Positions 26,968 through 35,616 of a DNA stretch of 64,000 nucleotides are shown one piece after another. How positions within the stretch are numbered: the first letter of the stretch is position 1; every line of letters starts with the position of its first letter. A program made the translations under genes and the position numbers. Source of the DNA: Dielma fastidiosa (GTDB lineage: Bacteria; Bacillota_I; Bacilli_A; Erysipelotrichales; Erysipelotrichaceae); assembly GCF_000313565.1 (NCBI RefSeq), contig NZ_HE578931.1:26341-90340 (forward strand). Reading direction: 5' to 3'. The notes under the pieces are model-generated. The model ran no database searches, was not told where the DNA came from, and was given only the letters and a program-made list of their open reading frames with translations.

Positions 26968-27834
26968 CTAACAGATAGAAATTTCATTTTGCGTGATCTG
27001 TCTGATTAATGTTTTGATAATTGGCAGCATATAGCGTTCTTTGTTATAAACTAAATAGATACTTCGCTGTTTAACTTCATCTAATTCTTTAAAGTACAGA
27101 CTGCCTGTTTGGATTTCATTTAGAATCGTTATTTTAGGCAATACAGCGATGCCTAATCCCTTCTTTACTAAGGTTTTAATTACCTCACTGCTGTTTACTT
27201 CAATAATTTTATATGGCTCAAAGCCGCTGGATTTCAGCCATGATCTAGTAAATTCATAGGTACTGGATTGCTGATCATGCATGAAAAAACATTGTGCATT
27301 AATCTGCTTCAAACATTCCTGACTGCCTGCCAATACCATCAGATCCTGACGCAGCGCAATTGACTGCAGATGCTCATTGTCAGGTTCATGGTTCATGGAA
27401 ACAAAGCCTAAATCAATTTCTAGCTGTTCTAGCATTGTTAAAATAGTTGCAGCCGGATGAATTGACACACTTAATGGATTCTGCGGATATTCATGAACTA
27501 ATTCACCGATGATTTCTGATAAATAATATTTACCTGGAATCAAGGAAGCCCCGATTTTCAAAGGCCGGCTTTTGAAATTATAGCTTTCCAGTACATTTCT
27601 TGCATCTTGGGATAGCCTTATAATTCGTTTTGCATAATGAAGTAATATTTCACCATTCTCACTCAATATGATTTTACCGCTGGCATGGATAAATAATTTC
27701 ATGCCATATTCTTTTTCCATATTTTTCATATGAAAAGAAATCGTCGGCTGAGTCAGTTTGAGTATTCTGGCTGTCTCTGTAATATTTTTTGTTTCATTGA
27801 TAGAAATTAATATTTCAGCTTGTTTCTCATTCAT
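26968..27834 (-). CDS. LysR-family transcriptional regulator
   Basis: A 288-residue LTTR with an N-terminal winged HTH (ILISINETKNITETARILKLTQPTISFHMKNMEKEYGMKLF) and a periplasmic-binding-like effector domain (about 90-288). It is divergent from an ABC import operon with 224 bp between starts, the classic arrangement for an LTTR that controls its neighbour. A 16-bp perfect palindrome in the gap is a candidate binding site. The effector is unknown but may be the imported compound. Confidence 0.88.
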   Translation of the reverse strand: MNEKQAEILISINETKNITETARILKLTQPTISFHMKNMEKEYGMKLFIHASGKIILSENGEILLHYAKRIIRLSQDARNVLESYNFKSRPLKIGASLIPGKYYLSEIIGELVHEYPQNPLSVSIHPAATILTMLEQLEIDLGFVSMNHEPDNEHLQSIALRQDLMVLAGSQECLKQINAQCFFMHDQQSSTYEFTRSWLKSSGFEPYKIIEVNSSEVIKTLVKKGLGIAVLPKITILNEIQTGSLYFKELDEVKQRSIYLVYNKERYMLPIIKTLIRQITQNEISIC

Positions 27835-27886
27835 TAATGTTCTCCCGCTTATTGATTTTTTCTTTCAGTATAGTTTAATCAATTGA

Positions 27887-27902
27887 ATAATTCATGAATT
27901 AT
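27887..27902. promoter_or_regulatory. Candidate LysR operator
   Basis: Perfect 16-bp palindrome ATAATTCATGAATTAT, containing a T-N11-A box, 53 bp from the lysR start. On the other side, a TATAAT at 28030-28035 with a weak -35 probably serves the ABC operon. Confidence 0.5.
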
Positions 27903-28058
27903 CTGTTAATATTCTGTAAATTTCAAGCATTAACAGCATTATAGATTTTATCTATGGATTTGAATAATGAATTTATTTTTATTAACAATCTTTTAACGAA
28001 CCATTAACAGAAAGAAAAAGACTCAGTATTATAATGCTTTTGTAATGGAGGAACACCC

Positions 28059-29018
28059 ATGGAAATCAGAATCAGTAATCTATCTAAAAGCTTTGGCAGT
28101 AAACAGGTGCTGAAGAATTTGTCACTTACGATCAAGGATCAGCAGTTCACAACTATTCTCGGTCCTTCCGGATGCGGTAAAACCACCTTGCTGAGAATTC
28201 TTGCCGGACTTGAAAAGCCTGATGCCGGTGAAATTTATTTCGATGAACAGTGTGTTTATTCTTCGATCCGCAAGCTTTGGGTACCAGCTGAAAAAAGGCA
28301 TTTGGGATTTGTCTTTCAGGATTTTGCATTATGGCCGCATATGAGTGTTTTTGAGAATGTTGCCTTCGGTTTAAGAGCACAGCATAAGACGCAAAACCTT
28401 TCTGAAGATGTTTTATCAGCTTTAAAAACCGTGCAGCTGGAAGGCTATGAGCAACGTTATCCACATGAATTATCCGGCGGTCAGCAACAGCGTGTAGCCT
28501 TTGCAAGAGCAATGGTTATCAATCCTGACTGCATTCTTTTTGATGAACCGCTGAGTGCTTTAGATGCTCTGTTACGTGAAAGCATGCGGTTTGAAATCCG
28601 CAGAATTGTCAGTGAGCGTAAGATTACATCAATTTTTGTAACTCATGATCAGTTGGAAGCCATGAGTATGAGCGATGAAATTATTGTTATGAATGACGGT
28701 GAAATTGCACAGCAGGATACACCGGAAAATCTTTACAATCATCCTCAGAATCACTTTGTTGCCAATTTCATTGGGAAATCAAATTGGCTTAGTAATACGG
28801 ACATGATACGGCCTGAAAAACTGAGTATTGATGCGGGGGGAAGGCTTGAAATGAAGGTTGCTGCCTGTCAGTTCATGGGCAGCAGCTATGAGGTTCTGCT
28901 TGAACATGGTGATCAGCCTTGGATCTTACTGTCTGATTATAAAATGAACATTAATGAGATGATTCGGCTGAACTTAAATGAAAATGCTATTATTCAACTT
29001 AGAGGAGAAGAACAATGA
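28059..29018 (+). CDS. ABC importer ATPase (Fe3+/phosphonate/polyamine type)
   Basis: A 319-residue ATPase with Walker A GPSGCGKTT near residue 37, signature LSGGQQQR, Walker B CILFDEPLSALD and the switch His (FVTHDQLEAMSMSDEI). A C-terminal TOBE-like extension (about 240-319) is typical of the FbpC/PotA/PhnT group. GGAGG lies 7 nt before the ATG. It overlaps the binding-protein gene by 4 nt and opens a four-gene operon. It powers uptake through the double permease encoded below. Confidence 0.93.
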   Translation: MEIRISNLSKSFGSKQVLKNLSLTIKDQQFTTILGPSGCGKTTLLRILAGLEKPDAGEIYFDEQCVYSSIRKLWVPAEKRHLGFVFQDFALWPHMSVFENVAFGLRAQHKTQNLSEDVLSALKTVQLEGYEQRYPHELSGGQQQRVAFARAMVINPDCILFDEPLSALDALLRESMRFEIRRIVSERKITSIFVTHDQLEAMSMSDEIIVMNDGEIAQQDTPENLYNHPQNHFVANFIGKSNWLSNTDMIRPEKLSIDAGGRLEMKVAACQFMGSSYEVLLEHGDQPWILLSDYKMNINEMIRLNLNENAIIQLRGEEQ

Positions 29019-30052
29019 AAAAAATCACACGAATTGCAGCTGCCTTTTTAATGGCAGCAAGCTTAACTGCCTGCAGTAAGCCAAATGAAGAAACGGCATT
29101 GCAAGACCCAATCAATCAGCAGGAAGAACCACAAAAATTAGAGGGAAAAGTTGTTGTGTACTGTCCTAGTCCAGCTGGCATGGCAGATAAGATTGCGGAA
29201 GCCTTTACCGCTAAAACAGGTGTTGATGTTGAAATGTTTCAGGGTACAACCGGCGAAATTTTGGCTCGTTTAGAAGCTGAACAAGCAAATCCGATTGCTG
29301 ATGTAGTAATCATGGCTTCATGGGCTGACGGCTTAAGCATGAAAAAAGATGAATTGCTGCTTAGTTACACACCTGCAAATGCTGATAAAATGGTTCAGAA
29401 TTGGATTGATGAGGATGCGATGCTTTATGGAACCAGCGCCTCTGCAGTTGGGGTAATTTATAATACTACCATTGTTTCTGAATTAAATGCAGATTGGCAT
29501 GAATTAGCTCAAAACTCTGAATATAAAAATGAATTAGCAATTCCTGATCCAGTAAAATCAGGCTCGGTAAAAGATTTCTTATCTGGTTATGTTTATAAAT
29601 ATGGTGATGAAGCATGGCAGAACCTTGAGGGTATGGCTGATAACGGCATGATGATTCCAGGTGCAAATAAAGCTGCTTTAGAAGCCGTAACAACCGGTGA
29701 GAAAGGCATCTTAGTTGCTGGGGTAGATTATAATGCATATAGCTCTATGGCTAAAGGTGAACCATTAAACATTTATTATCCAGCAAGCGGTACAGTCATC
29801 AATCCCCGTCCGGCGATGATTCTTAAATCAAGTAAAAATGTAGACAATGCGAAAGCTTTTATGGATTTCCTGTTATCTGATGAAGGTCAGCAATTGGTAG
29901 TAGATGCTTATCTGCTGCCAGGCCGAGAAGATATCACTACGGATAAACGGACAAATGTTTCAGAAATACCGGTATTTGATCTTGACTGGGAATGGATGAT
30001 GGACAACTCTGAAGATATCGCCCAGCAATTAATTGATCTCTGCAGTAAGTAA
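29015..30052 (+). CDS. ABC substrate-binding lipoprotein (FbpA/PhnS-like)
   Basis: A 345-residue lipoprotein (MKKITRIAAAFLMAASLTAC, lipobox LTAC) exposed outside the membrane. The mature part follows the class of ferric-iron and 2-aminoethylphosphonate receptors: KVVVYCPSPAGMADKIAEAF, FQGTTGEILARLEAE, ADVVIMASWADG, and a C-terminal FMDFLLSDEGQQLVVDAYLLPGR. No clear pair of adjacent Tyr ligands for iron is evident, so an anion such as a phosphonate is at least as likely. Ends in a TAATG overlap with the permease start. Confidence 0.88.
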   Translation: MKKITRIAAAFLMAASLTACSKPNEETALQDPINQQEEPQKLEGKVVVYCPSPAGMADKIAEAFTAKTGVDVEMFQGTTGEILARLEAEQANPIADVVIMASWADGLSMKKDELLLSYTPANADKMVQNWIDEDAMLYGTSASAVGVIYNTTIVSELNADWHELAQNSEYKNELAIPDPVKSGSVKDFLSGYVYKYGDEAWQNLEGMADNGMMIPGANKAALEAVTTGEKGILVAGVDYNAYSSMAKGEPLNIYYPASGTVINPRPAMILKSSKNVDNAKAFMDFLLSDEGQQLVVDAYLLPGREDITTDKRTNVSEIPVFDLDWEWMMDNSEDIAQQLIDLCSK

Positions 30053-31704
30053 TGAAAAGCTTTATCAGAGAATCTAAGCTGCAGCTTTTGCTGCTGATAG
30101 CTTTGACTATTCTCATTCTTTGTCCTTTATTGATGATTTTTACCAAAGCGGTCTTTGTCAATGGCCGCTTTGACTTTACCTATGCATTTGAAATCATCTT
30201 TAAAAATGAGAATATTCAAACTGTCTTCAACTCACTTTCACTGGCTTTCTGGGTTGTCATTGTTTCATCTTTGATTTCCCTGCCGCTGGCTTTTTTACTT
30301 TCTAAAACAGATCTTGGACGGCATCATTGGCTGGATCTAATACTAATGATTCCCTTTATGACACCTCCTTATATCAGTTCAATGGGCTGGATTTTATTTA
30401 TGCAGAAAAATGGTTTGCTTCAGCAGCTTCTGCCTTCCCTTTCATGGCTGACTGACGCATTTTTCAGTTTCGGCGGTTTAGTGTTGGTTATGAGCCTGCA
30501 TGTTTTCCCATTTATGCTGTCATTATTAAAAAATGCCATGCTGAATGTACCGGCATCTTTAGATGAAGCAGCCGCTCTCTTTGGCTTAGGCTTTATGGAT
30601 CGAATTCGTAAGGTTCTGCTGCCCTTAGTTTCCGGTAATTTCGCGATTGGTGCGCTGCTTGTTTTTGTAAAAACGCTCTCTGAATATGGAACACCCGCTA
30701 CCTTGGGTCAGCGAATCGGGTTCACTGTGTTTACTACTGATATCCACCGTTATTCAACAACCTCTCCAATTGATTTTGGACGTTCCGCCTCACTTTCTGT
30801 AATCTTAATTCTGATTTGTCTGCTGCTATGGCGTTCACAGAATAAGATAACAGAAAAGAAAACATACCGGCTCGTTTCTGGCAAGGGCAGCCGAACGGCC
30901 ATGATAACTCTTAAAGGTAAACAAAAAATCAGCGCATGGCTGTTTATTGGTTTTATTTTATTACTGGCACTTGGCATTCCTTATTTTTCTGTAATTTCCA
31001 CATCATTCATTAAATTGCGTGGTTATGGTTTAGCCTTAGATAATTTTACTTTCAGTCATTATCTCTCCTTGTTTACCGAGAATACAAAAGCCTTGAAAGC
31101 AATTCAGACAACCTTTATGCTTGCATTTAGTTCAGCAATGATTGCATCATTGTTTGGCACTGCCGCGGTTTTAATCATCAGGAAAAAGAATCGCTTAAGC
31201 AAAGTTTTAGAAGCTGTCAGCTTGCTGCCTGAAATGCTGCCCAGCATTGTCTTAGTCATCGGCATTATGTTATTTTATAATCAGATTTATACTTGGGTGC
31301 CCATTTATAATACTTTGGGAATGATGATCATCGCTTATGTAATTCTCTATCTGCCTTATACGATTCAATATGTTACTTCAGCAATGACACAAATCAGCGA
31401 TTCACTGATGCAGGCTGGCAAAACCTTTGGCGGATCACCGCTGATGATTTTTAAAAGAATCACATTACCTTTAATTTTTAAGGGAATCCTCAGCGGCTGG
31501 ATCATGACCTTTATTATTTCACTGCGTGAATTAGTGGCAGCCAGCATGATAGCACCGCCTAGTGTTTTGACAATTTCAACCTTTATTGTTCGTGAATTTG
31601 AGCAGGGATCAGTATCCAGCGGTATGGCTATGGCAGTGTTATGTGTGCTATTGACAACTATATCACTGCTGATTCTGAAAATCTTTGAAAGGAAGACAAA
31701 ATGA
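30052..31704 (+). CDS. ABC permease with two fused membrane domains
   Basis: A 550-residue membrane protein with about 12 helices. Two binding-protein-dependent permease halves each have an EAA-like loop for the ATPase: EAAALFGLGFMDRIRKVLLPL (first half) and QAGKTFGGSPLMIFKRITLPL (second half). One chain thus replaces the usual permease dimer, as in FbpB. Starts within the stop of the receptor gene and overlaps the next gene by 4 nt. Confidence 0.92.
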   Translation: MKSFIRESKLQLLLLIALTILILCPLLMIFTKAVFVNGRFDFTYAFEIIFKNENIQTVFNSLSLAFWVVIVSSLISLPLAFLLSKTDLGRHHWLDLILMIPFMTPPYISSMGWILFMQKNGLLQQLLPSLSWLTDAFFSFGGLVLVMSLHVFPFMLSLLKNAMLNVPASLDEAAALFGLGFMDRIRKVLLPLVSGNFAIGALLVFVKTLSEYGTPATLGQRIGFTVFTTDIHRYSTTSPIDFGRSASLSVILILICLLLWRSQNKITEKKTYRLVSGKGSRTAMITLKGKQKISAWLFIGFILLLALGIPYFSVISTSFIKLRGYGLALDNFTFSHYLSLFTENTKALKAIQTTFMLAFSSAMIASLFGTAAVLIIRKKNRLSKVLEAVSLLPEMLPSIVLVIGIMLFYNQIYTWVPIYNTLGMMIIAYVILYLPYTIQYVTSAMTQISDSLMQAGKTFGGSPLMIFKRITLPLIFKGILSGWIMTFIISLRELVAASMIAPPSVLTISTFIVREFEQGSVSSGMAMAVLCVLLTTISLLILKIFERKTK

Positions 31705-32729
31705 TAAAGTTATCGGTTGCTGGTGGTATCGGTGAACATGGACGCAATTGTTTCTTAATCAGACAGTCACCGTTTACCTATATTCTTGACTGCGGACTTT
31801 CACAAGAGACGTTTGATCCTTACCCCCATCTTGATTCAACAGAAATAAATCAAGCTGACTTTTTGATTATCAGCCATTGTCACAGTGATCATGCCGGTGC
31901 TTTTCAATGGCTGAGACAGCAAGGTTTTCAAAAACCTTTGCTATGTACACGGGCTACATATGAATTGTTACATCTTGATTACGATAATACGATATTTATT
32001 GATGAGACTTTTCCAAGGATGAAAACATCTCTTTGTTTTCCAGGTCTTGAAATAAAATGGGGACGCAGCGGACATTGTATCGGTTCTATTTGGCTGACAT
32101 TAGCAACTTCACAATCAAAATTGCTTTATTCAGGCGATTATTATCCTGACTCTCAATTATACTACTGTGATAGTATTGATCAGACAGATGCTGATCTGGC
32201 TATTATTGACTGTGCTTATGCAACACAAACATTTACAGCGGCGGATTGGCTGTATCAGTTCAACAAACTGCTTGAAAGATCCAATCATAATCTGCTGATG
32301 CCGGTGCCTAAAAATGGCCGTGGTCTTGAGTTAGCTGCTTTAATACTTAATCAAAAACCCGATTTAAAATTAATCCTTGATGAATCATTATTTAAACAAT
32401 ACACTCAGCTTGAACAAAATAAGCTGTGGCTGAAGCCTTATAACCTCAAATCTTCAGATAGCATTCGATCTGTACATCTGATCGGCGACCCGCAGATTCA
32501 GCTAGATAAAAGCCGTCAATTGGCTGAATGGTATTTAAAAAACGGTACGATCATCTTAAGCGGCACTTGTTATAAAGACAGTTATGCTGAACAAATCAGC
32601 CGCCAGCAGCATGTTCATACGCTCATATATCCAATACACCCTAATTTGACTATGGTTAAAGAATTAATCAAACATAATCATTTTAAGAAAGTTGTGCTGT
32701 TTCACAGTCAGGAAATTATTGAAATTTAA
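31701..32729 (+). CDS. Metallo-beta-lactamase-fold hydrolase, beta-CASP-like
   Basis: A 342-residue protein with the MBL metal motif ISHCHSDHAGAF (HxHxDH), then RSGHCIGSIW and LLYSGDYYPDS that complete the dimetal site, and a C-terminal VVLFHSQE resembling the last motif of beta-CASP nucleases. The segment 180-290 fits a lid domain. Many relatives cut phosphodiesters in RNA. As last gene of an ABC import operon (ATGA overlap with the permease), a role on the imported compound is more likely than RNA work, but this is inference. Confidence 0.75.
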   Translation: MIKLSVAGGIGEHGRNCFLIRQSPFTYILDCGLSQETFDPYPHLDSTEINQADFLIISHCHSDHAGAFQWLRQQGFQKPLLCTRATYELLHLDYDNTIFIDETFPRMKTSLCFPGLEIKWGRSGHCIGSIWLTLATSQSKLLYSGDYYPDSQLYYCDSIDQTDADLAIIDCAYATQTFTAADWLYQFNKLLERSNHNLLMPVPKNGRGLELAALILNQKPDLKLILDESLFKQYTQLEQNKLWLKPYNLKSSDSIRSVHLIGDPQIQLDKSRQLAEWYLKNGTIILSGTCYKDSYAEQISRQQHVHTLIYPIHPNLTMVKELIKHNHFKKVVLFHSQEIIEI

Positions 32730-32731
32730 AC

Positions 32732-32765
32732 AAGTCAATGCTCAATCATTGACTTTCTTTATTTC
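32732..32765 (+). terminator. Terminator of the ABC operon
   Basis: Perfect 9-bp stem AAGTCAATG/CATTGACTT (32732-32740, 32747-32755) followed by a T-rich tract. Confidence 0.85.
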
Positions 32766-32798
32766 AAGAATAAAGCAGCTGACATATAATCAGCTGCT
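32765..32798 (-). terminator. Terminator of the mannose-family PTS operon
   Basis: Perfect 9-bp stem AGCAGCTGA/TCAGCTGCT (32774-32782, 32790-32798); T-rich tract follows on the minus strand. Confidence 0.8.
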
Positions 32799-32805
32799 AA
32801 TAATT

Positions 32806-33588
32806 TTAATCATATTTTGATCTTACTACCTTCATAAAATTTTCAACTAATGTCAAATCCACATGTTCTCCTTTCTTGAAACCACGGCCAACAATAACAG
32901 CATCAGCATATTCCAAATAATTAAGAACATTTTCGCATTTAACTCCAGCACCAATTATAATAGGGAAATCTCCTACTGCTTCACGCATAGCCTTTACTTC
33001 ATCAATACTGACCCGTTGATTGAAATCATTTTCAGTAATAATTACTGCTGCTGAATCATGATTTTTAGCATTTTGTGCCGCTTCATTAATCGGTATATTT
33101 GGCATACCATAAGTCTCTGCCGTATGTACATCGGTAAATAACAATGTATTTGAAGGATAATCCTTCATTATTTTAGCAATTGGTGTTGAACACGCTTCAA
33201 GATAACCAAAAGAACCTGCACGATTATCTACGAATGCCTCCAATCTTATAAAATCAGCACCTACAGCATAAGCCATAGCCCATTCCTGACGATATGCATT
33301 CATTTCGATATTGATGCCAAACGGAAGATTACAGAAAGCTTTAATTTTTGTTGCAATATTAAGCATTAGAGAATAAGCTTCTAACGGAATTTCCGTACTG
33401 TACTGCGGCCAATCACTGAAATTTTCTAATGCAATTGCATCGACACCTCCCTTAATTAAAGTTTTAGCATCTTCAATAGCTCTTAACTCAATCTCATCCT
33501 TATTATTCTGATATGCTGCATTACCAGGCAATGGCAATAAATGAACCATTCCAATAATCATTTTCTTTTTAAAAAATTCATTACGCAT
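32806..33588 (-). CDS. BtpA/SgcQ-family TIM-barrel protein, copy 1
   Basis: A 260-residue protein of the BtpA family, to which E. coli SgcQ belongs. Family marks: GMVHLLPLPGN at the N-terminus, IALENFSDWP, PFGINIEMNAYRQEWAMAYAVGADFIRLEAFVDNRAG, FTDVHTAETYGMP and a C-terminal IIIGAGVKCENV/ADAVIVGRGFKKG phosphate-binding end. The fold is a TIM barrel; the true reaction of the family in sugar catabolism is not established. It is the last gene of the PTS operon and a paralogue of the protein at 34355-35176. Confidence 0.85.
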   Translation of the reverse strand: MRNEFFKKKMIIGMVHLLPLPGNAAYQNNKDEIELRAIEDAKTLIKGGVDAIALENFSDWPQYSTEIPLEAYSLMLNIATKIKAFCNLPFGINIEMNAYRQEWAMAYAVGADFIRLEAFVDNRAGSFGYLEACSTPIAKIMKDYPSNTLLFTDVHTAETYGMPNIPINEAAQNAKNHDSAAVIITENDFNQRVSIDEVKAMREAVGDFPIIIGAGVKCENVLNYLEYADAVIVGRGFKKGEHVDLTLVENFMKVVRSKYD

Positions 33589-33609
33589 TTTACTATCCTC
33601 CTAGTTTTA

Positions 33610-34362
33610 TTAATCACATAACTTTCCGCCATCAACAACGAGATTCGCACCATTGATATAGCTTGCTGCACCACTGCTTAAAAAATAAACAGCTTCTGCA
33701 ATCTCGATTGGGTCCGCTGGCCTATTAATTGGACCAATATTAACTGTCTCTGACAATCCCAGCTGCTTATAATTGATTAATGTTTTTTTCATCATATCTG
33801 TATCTACCCAACCAGGTGATACAGAATTAGCCCGAATACCACAGCTGCCATATTCATTTGCTATATTTTTAGTCATACCGATTACAGCCCATTTACTTGA
33901 ACCATATGCAATTTCATAAGTGTAGCCTCTCAACCCTGAGACAGAACCAAAATTAACGATAACTCCTGCTCGCTGATCAATCATAATTGGCAATACATTC
34001 TGCATCATTAGAAATGTACCAAATACATTTACATCATATATTTTTTTGAAATTGGAAATTGATGTATCAATTGCTTTTGCATATTCACCACATATACCTG
34101 CCGCATTAATCAAAACATCAATGCGCTGATATTGCTGATAAATGTGTCTAAGAATATTTTTAACATCATTTTCATCAGTTATATCCAAAGGATAATAAGC
34201 TGCACGATCCAATTTAAAATCCATTGCCTTCATCACATTCTCAAGCTTTTCCTTATTGATGTCTAACAGGATAATATAATAATTCTGATCATAGAACTTT
34301 TTAGCTATTTGCGAGCCTATTCCTCCTGAGGCACCTGTGATAATACAATATTTTTCACTCAT
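33610..34362 (-). CDS. Short-chain dehydrogenase/reductase
   Basis: A 250-residue classical SDR. The NAD(P) motif is TGASGGIGSQIA, the core is NAAGICGEY, and the catalytic set is NFGSVSG (Ser) with YGSSKWAV (Tyr-x3-Lys). An Asp in the ILLDINKEKL segment favours NAD. The C-terminus SSGAASYINGANLVVDGGKLCD is typical. The ATG at 34362 (MSEKYCIITG) has TGAGG upstream and overlaps the previous gene by 8 nt; the open frame to 34377 adds five residues. Placed between the two BtpA-like genes it probably oxidises or reduces the sugar-derived intermediate. Confidence 0.9.
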   Translation of the reverse strand: MSEKYCIITGASGGIGSQIAKKFYDQNYYIILLDINKEKLENVMKAMDFKLDRAAYYPLDITDENDVKNILRHIYQQYQRIDVLINAAGICGEYAKAIDTSISNFKKIYDVNVFGTFLMMQNVLPIMIDQRAGVIVNFGSVSGLRGYTYEIAYGSSKWAVIGMTKNIANEYGSCGIRANSVSPGWVDTDMMKKTLINYKQLGLSETVNIGPINRPADPIEIAEAVYFLSSGAASYINGANLVVDGGKLCD

Positions 34363-35176
34363 AATTGACAGCCTCATTTTTATCCATCAGTTTGAGCTTA
34401 GACATTAAATTCTTTACTCTCAAAAAATCAATTGGATTTAGAACTTTTCCCTCTTTTTTAAAACTGCTGCCTATGATTGCTCCATCTGCTTCACTCATAA
34501 AAGTTTGAATTGTATTTTCATTTACGCCGCTACCAATTAAAACAGGAACTGAACCAGCTAAACGTTTCATTGCCTTTACATCATCTAAGTCTGGACTTTT
34601 ACCAGTAGTTATACCTGTACAGATCAATGCATCTGCACCGCCTTCAATTATTGACTCTACAGTAAAGTCTAAAGGTTGATCTACTATTGGAAATGTATGC
34701 TTAACATGGACATCAGCAAGTAATGCGATCTCCTTTGGAAACCTTCCTTTTAAACGCATTAACTGCGGACCACAGGCATTACATACACCATTAGGCCCCA
34801 TACGGTTTTCTGCAAACACTTCAACTCTTATAAAATCGAAATCACCACTATATGCAATTGCCCATTCAGCTTCAAAATCATTGAATTGTACATTTATACC
34901 CATTGGTAATTTACATTGTTCCCGCAATTTGACAGCAATAGCTGAAAAAGCAATTGTAGTTAATAATTCATTTTGTGTTGGATAAGGAATATCGCCGAAA
35001 TTTTCAATAAGCACAGCATTAGCACCACCTTGAATTAAAGCATTTAAATCTTCACAAGCTGCTTCATAGATATTTTTCATATCCCCCATATAAAGCGGAG
35101 AGCCAGGCAGCGGTTTTAAATGAATCATGCCAATAATTGGCTTTTCATTACCAAACACTTTATGATATACACTCAT
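34355..35176 (-). CDS. BtpA/SgcQ-family TIM-barrel protein, copy 2
   Basis: A 273-residue BtpA-family protein with the same order of motifs as copy 1: GMIHLKPLPGSPLY, VLIENFGDIPYP, PMGINVQFNDFEAEWAIAYS, FIRVEVFAENRMGPNG, LLADVHVKHTFPI and the C-terminal VLIGSGVNENT/ADGAIIGSSFKKEG. By eye the two copies differ at many positions, so they may have different roles or form a heteromer. It overlaps the SDR gene and follows the VOC gene. Confidence 0.85.
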   Translation of the reverse strand: MSVYHKVFGNEKPIIGMIHLKPLPGSPLYMGDMKNIYEAACEDLNALIQGGANAVLIENFGDIPYPTQNELLTTIAFSAIAVKLREQCKLPMGINVQFNDFEAEWAIAYSGDFDFIRVEVFAENRMGPNGVCNACGPQLMRLKGRFPKEIALLADVHVKHTFPIVDQPLDFTVESIIEGGADALICTGITTGKSPDLDDVKAMKRLAGSVPVLIGSGVNENTIQTFMSEADGAIIGSSFKKEGKVLNPIDFLRVKNLMSKLKLMDKNEAVNYE

Positions 35177-35208
35177 AATTGATCAACACCTTCTTTCTGA
35201 ATCATTCA

Positions 35209-35583
35209 TCAGGCACTTACTTCCAATATATTATCCTCGAAAGTGATAGCACGAACTTCTTTACCACCTACTGTTGCTGGCTCATAAAGTATTTCATAAC
35301 CTGAAGCCTTGAATTTAGTGATTACCTCATTCAGCTTCTCTAAACTATCTACTTTCAAACAAATATGAATTAATCCTGCCTGATTTCGATCTTTTTTTAT
35401 ATCTACAATCTCTGGTTTATTCATTAACTCTAATTTAGGTCCTTCATCGAATTTTAAAATATAGGATTTAAATCCATTGTCCTCTTCATAAATATCATGT
35501 ATTTGAGCATCGAAAGTGGTCATAAAGAATTCCTTTGCTCCCTCTAAATCATTTACATACATACCCACGTTACTGATTTTCAT
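35209..35583 (-). CDS. VOC-superfamily (glyoxalase-like) protein
   Basis: A 124-residue vicinal-oxygen-chelate protein with two beta-alpha-beta3 units (KISNVGMYVNDLEGAKEFF and LIHICLKVDSLEKLNEVI). Metal ligands expected at four places are partly visible: Glu in KLELMN, His in GLIHICLK, Glu in NILEVSA. The first, normally His before VG, is Asn here. It may therefore bind metal differently or not at all. In the operon it sits between the PTS membrane gene and a BtpA gene, consistent with an epimerase, isomerase or lyase role on the imported sugar. Confidence 0.82.
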   Translation of the reverse strand: MKISNVGMYVNDLEGAKEFFMTTFDAQIHDIYEEDNGFKSYILKFDEGPKLELMNKPEIVDIKKDRNQAGLIHICLKVDSLEKLNEVITKFKASGYEILYEPATVGGKEVRAITFEDNILEVSA

Positions 35584-35616
35584 ATCACTAGCTCCTAACT
35601 ATATTAATTTTTTTAC

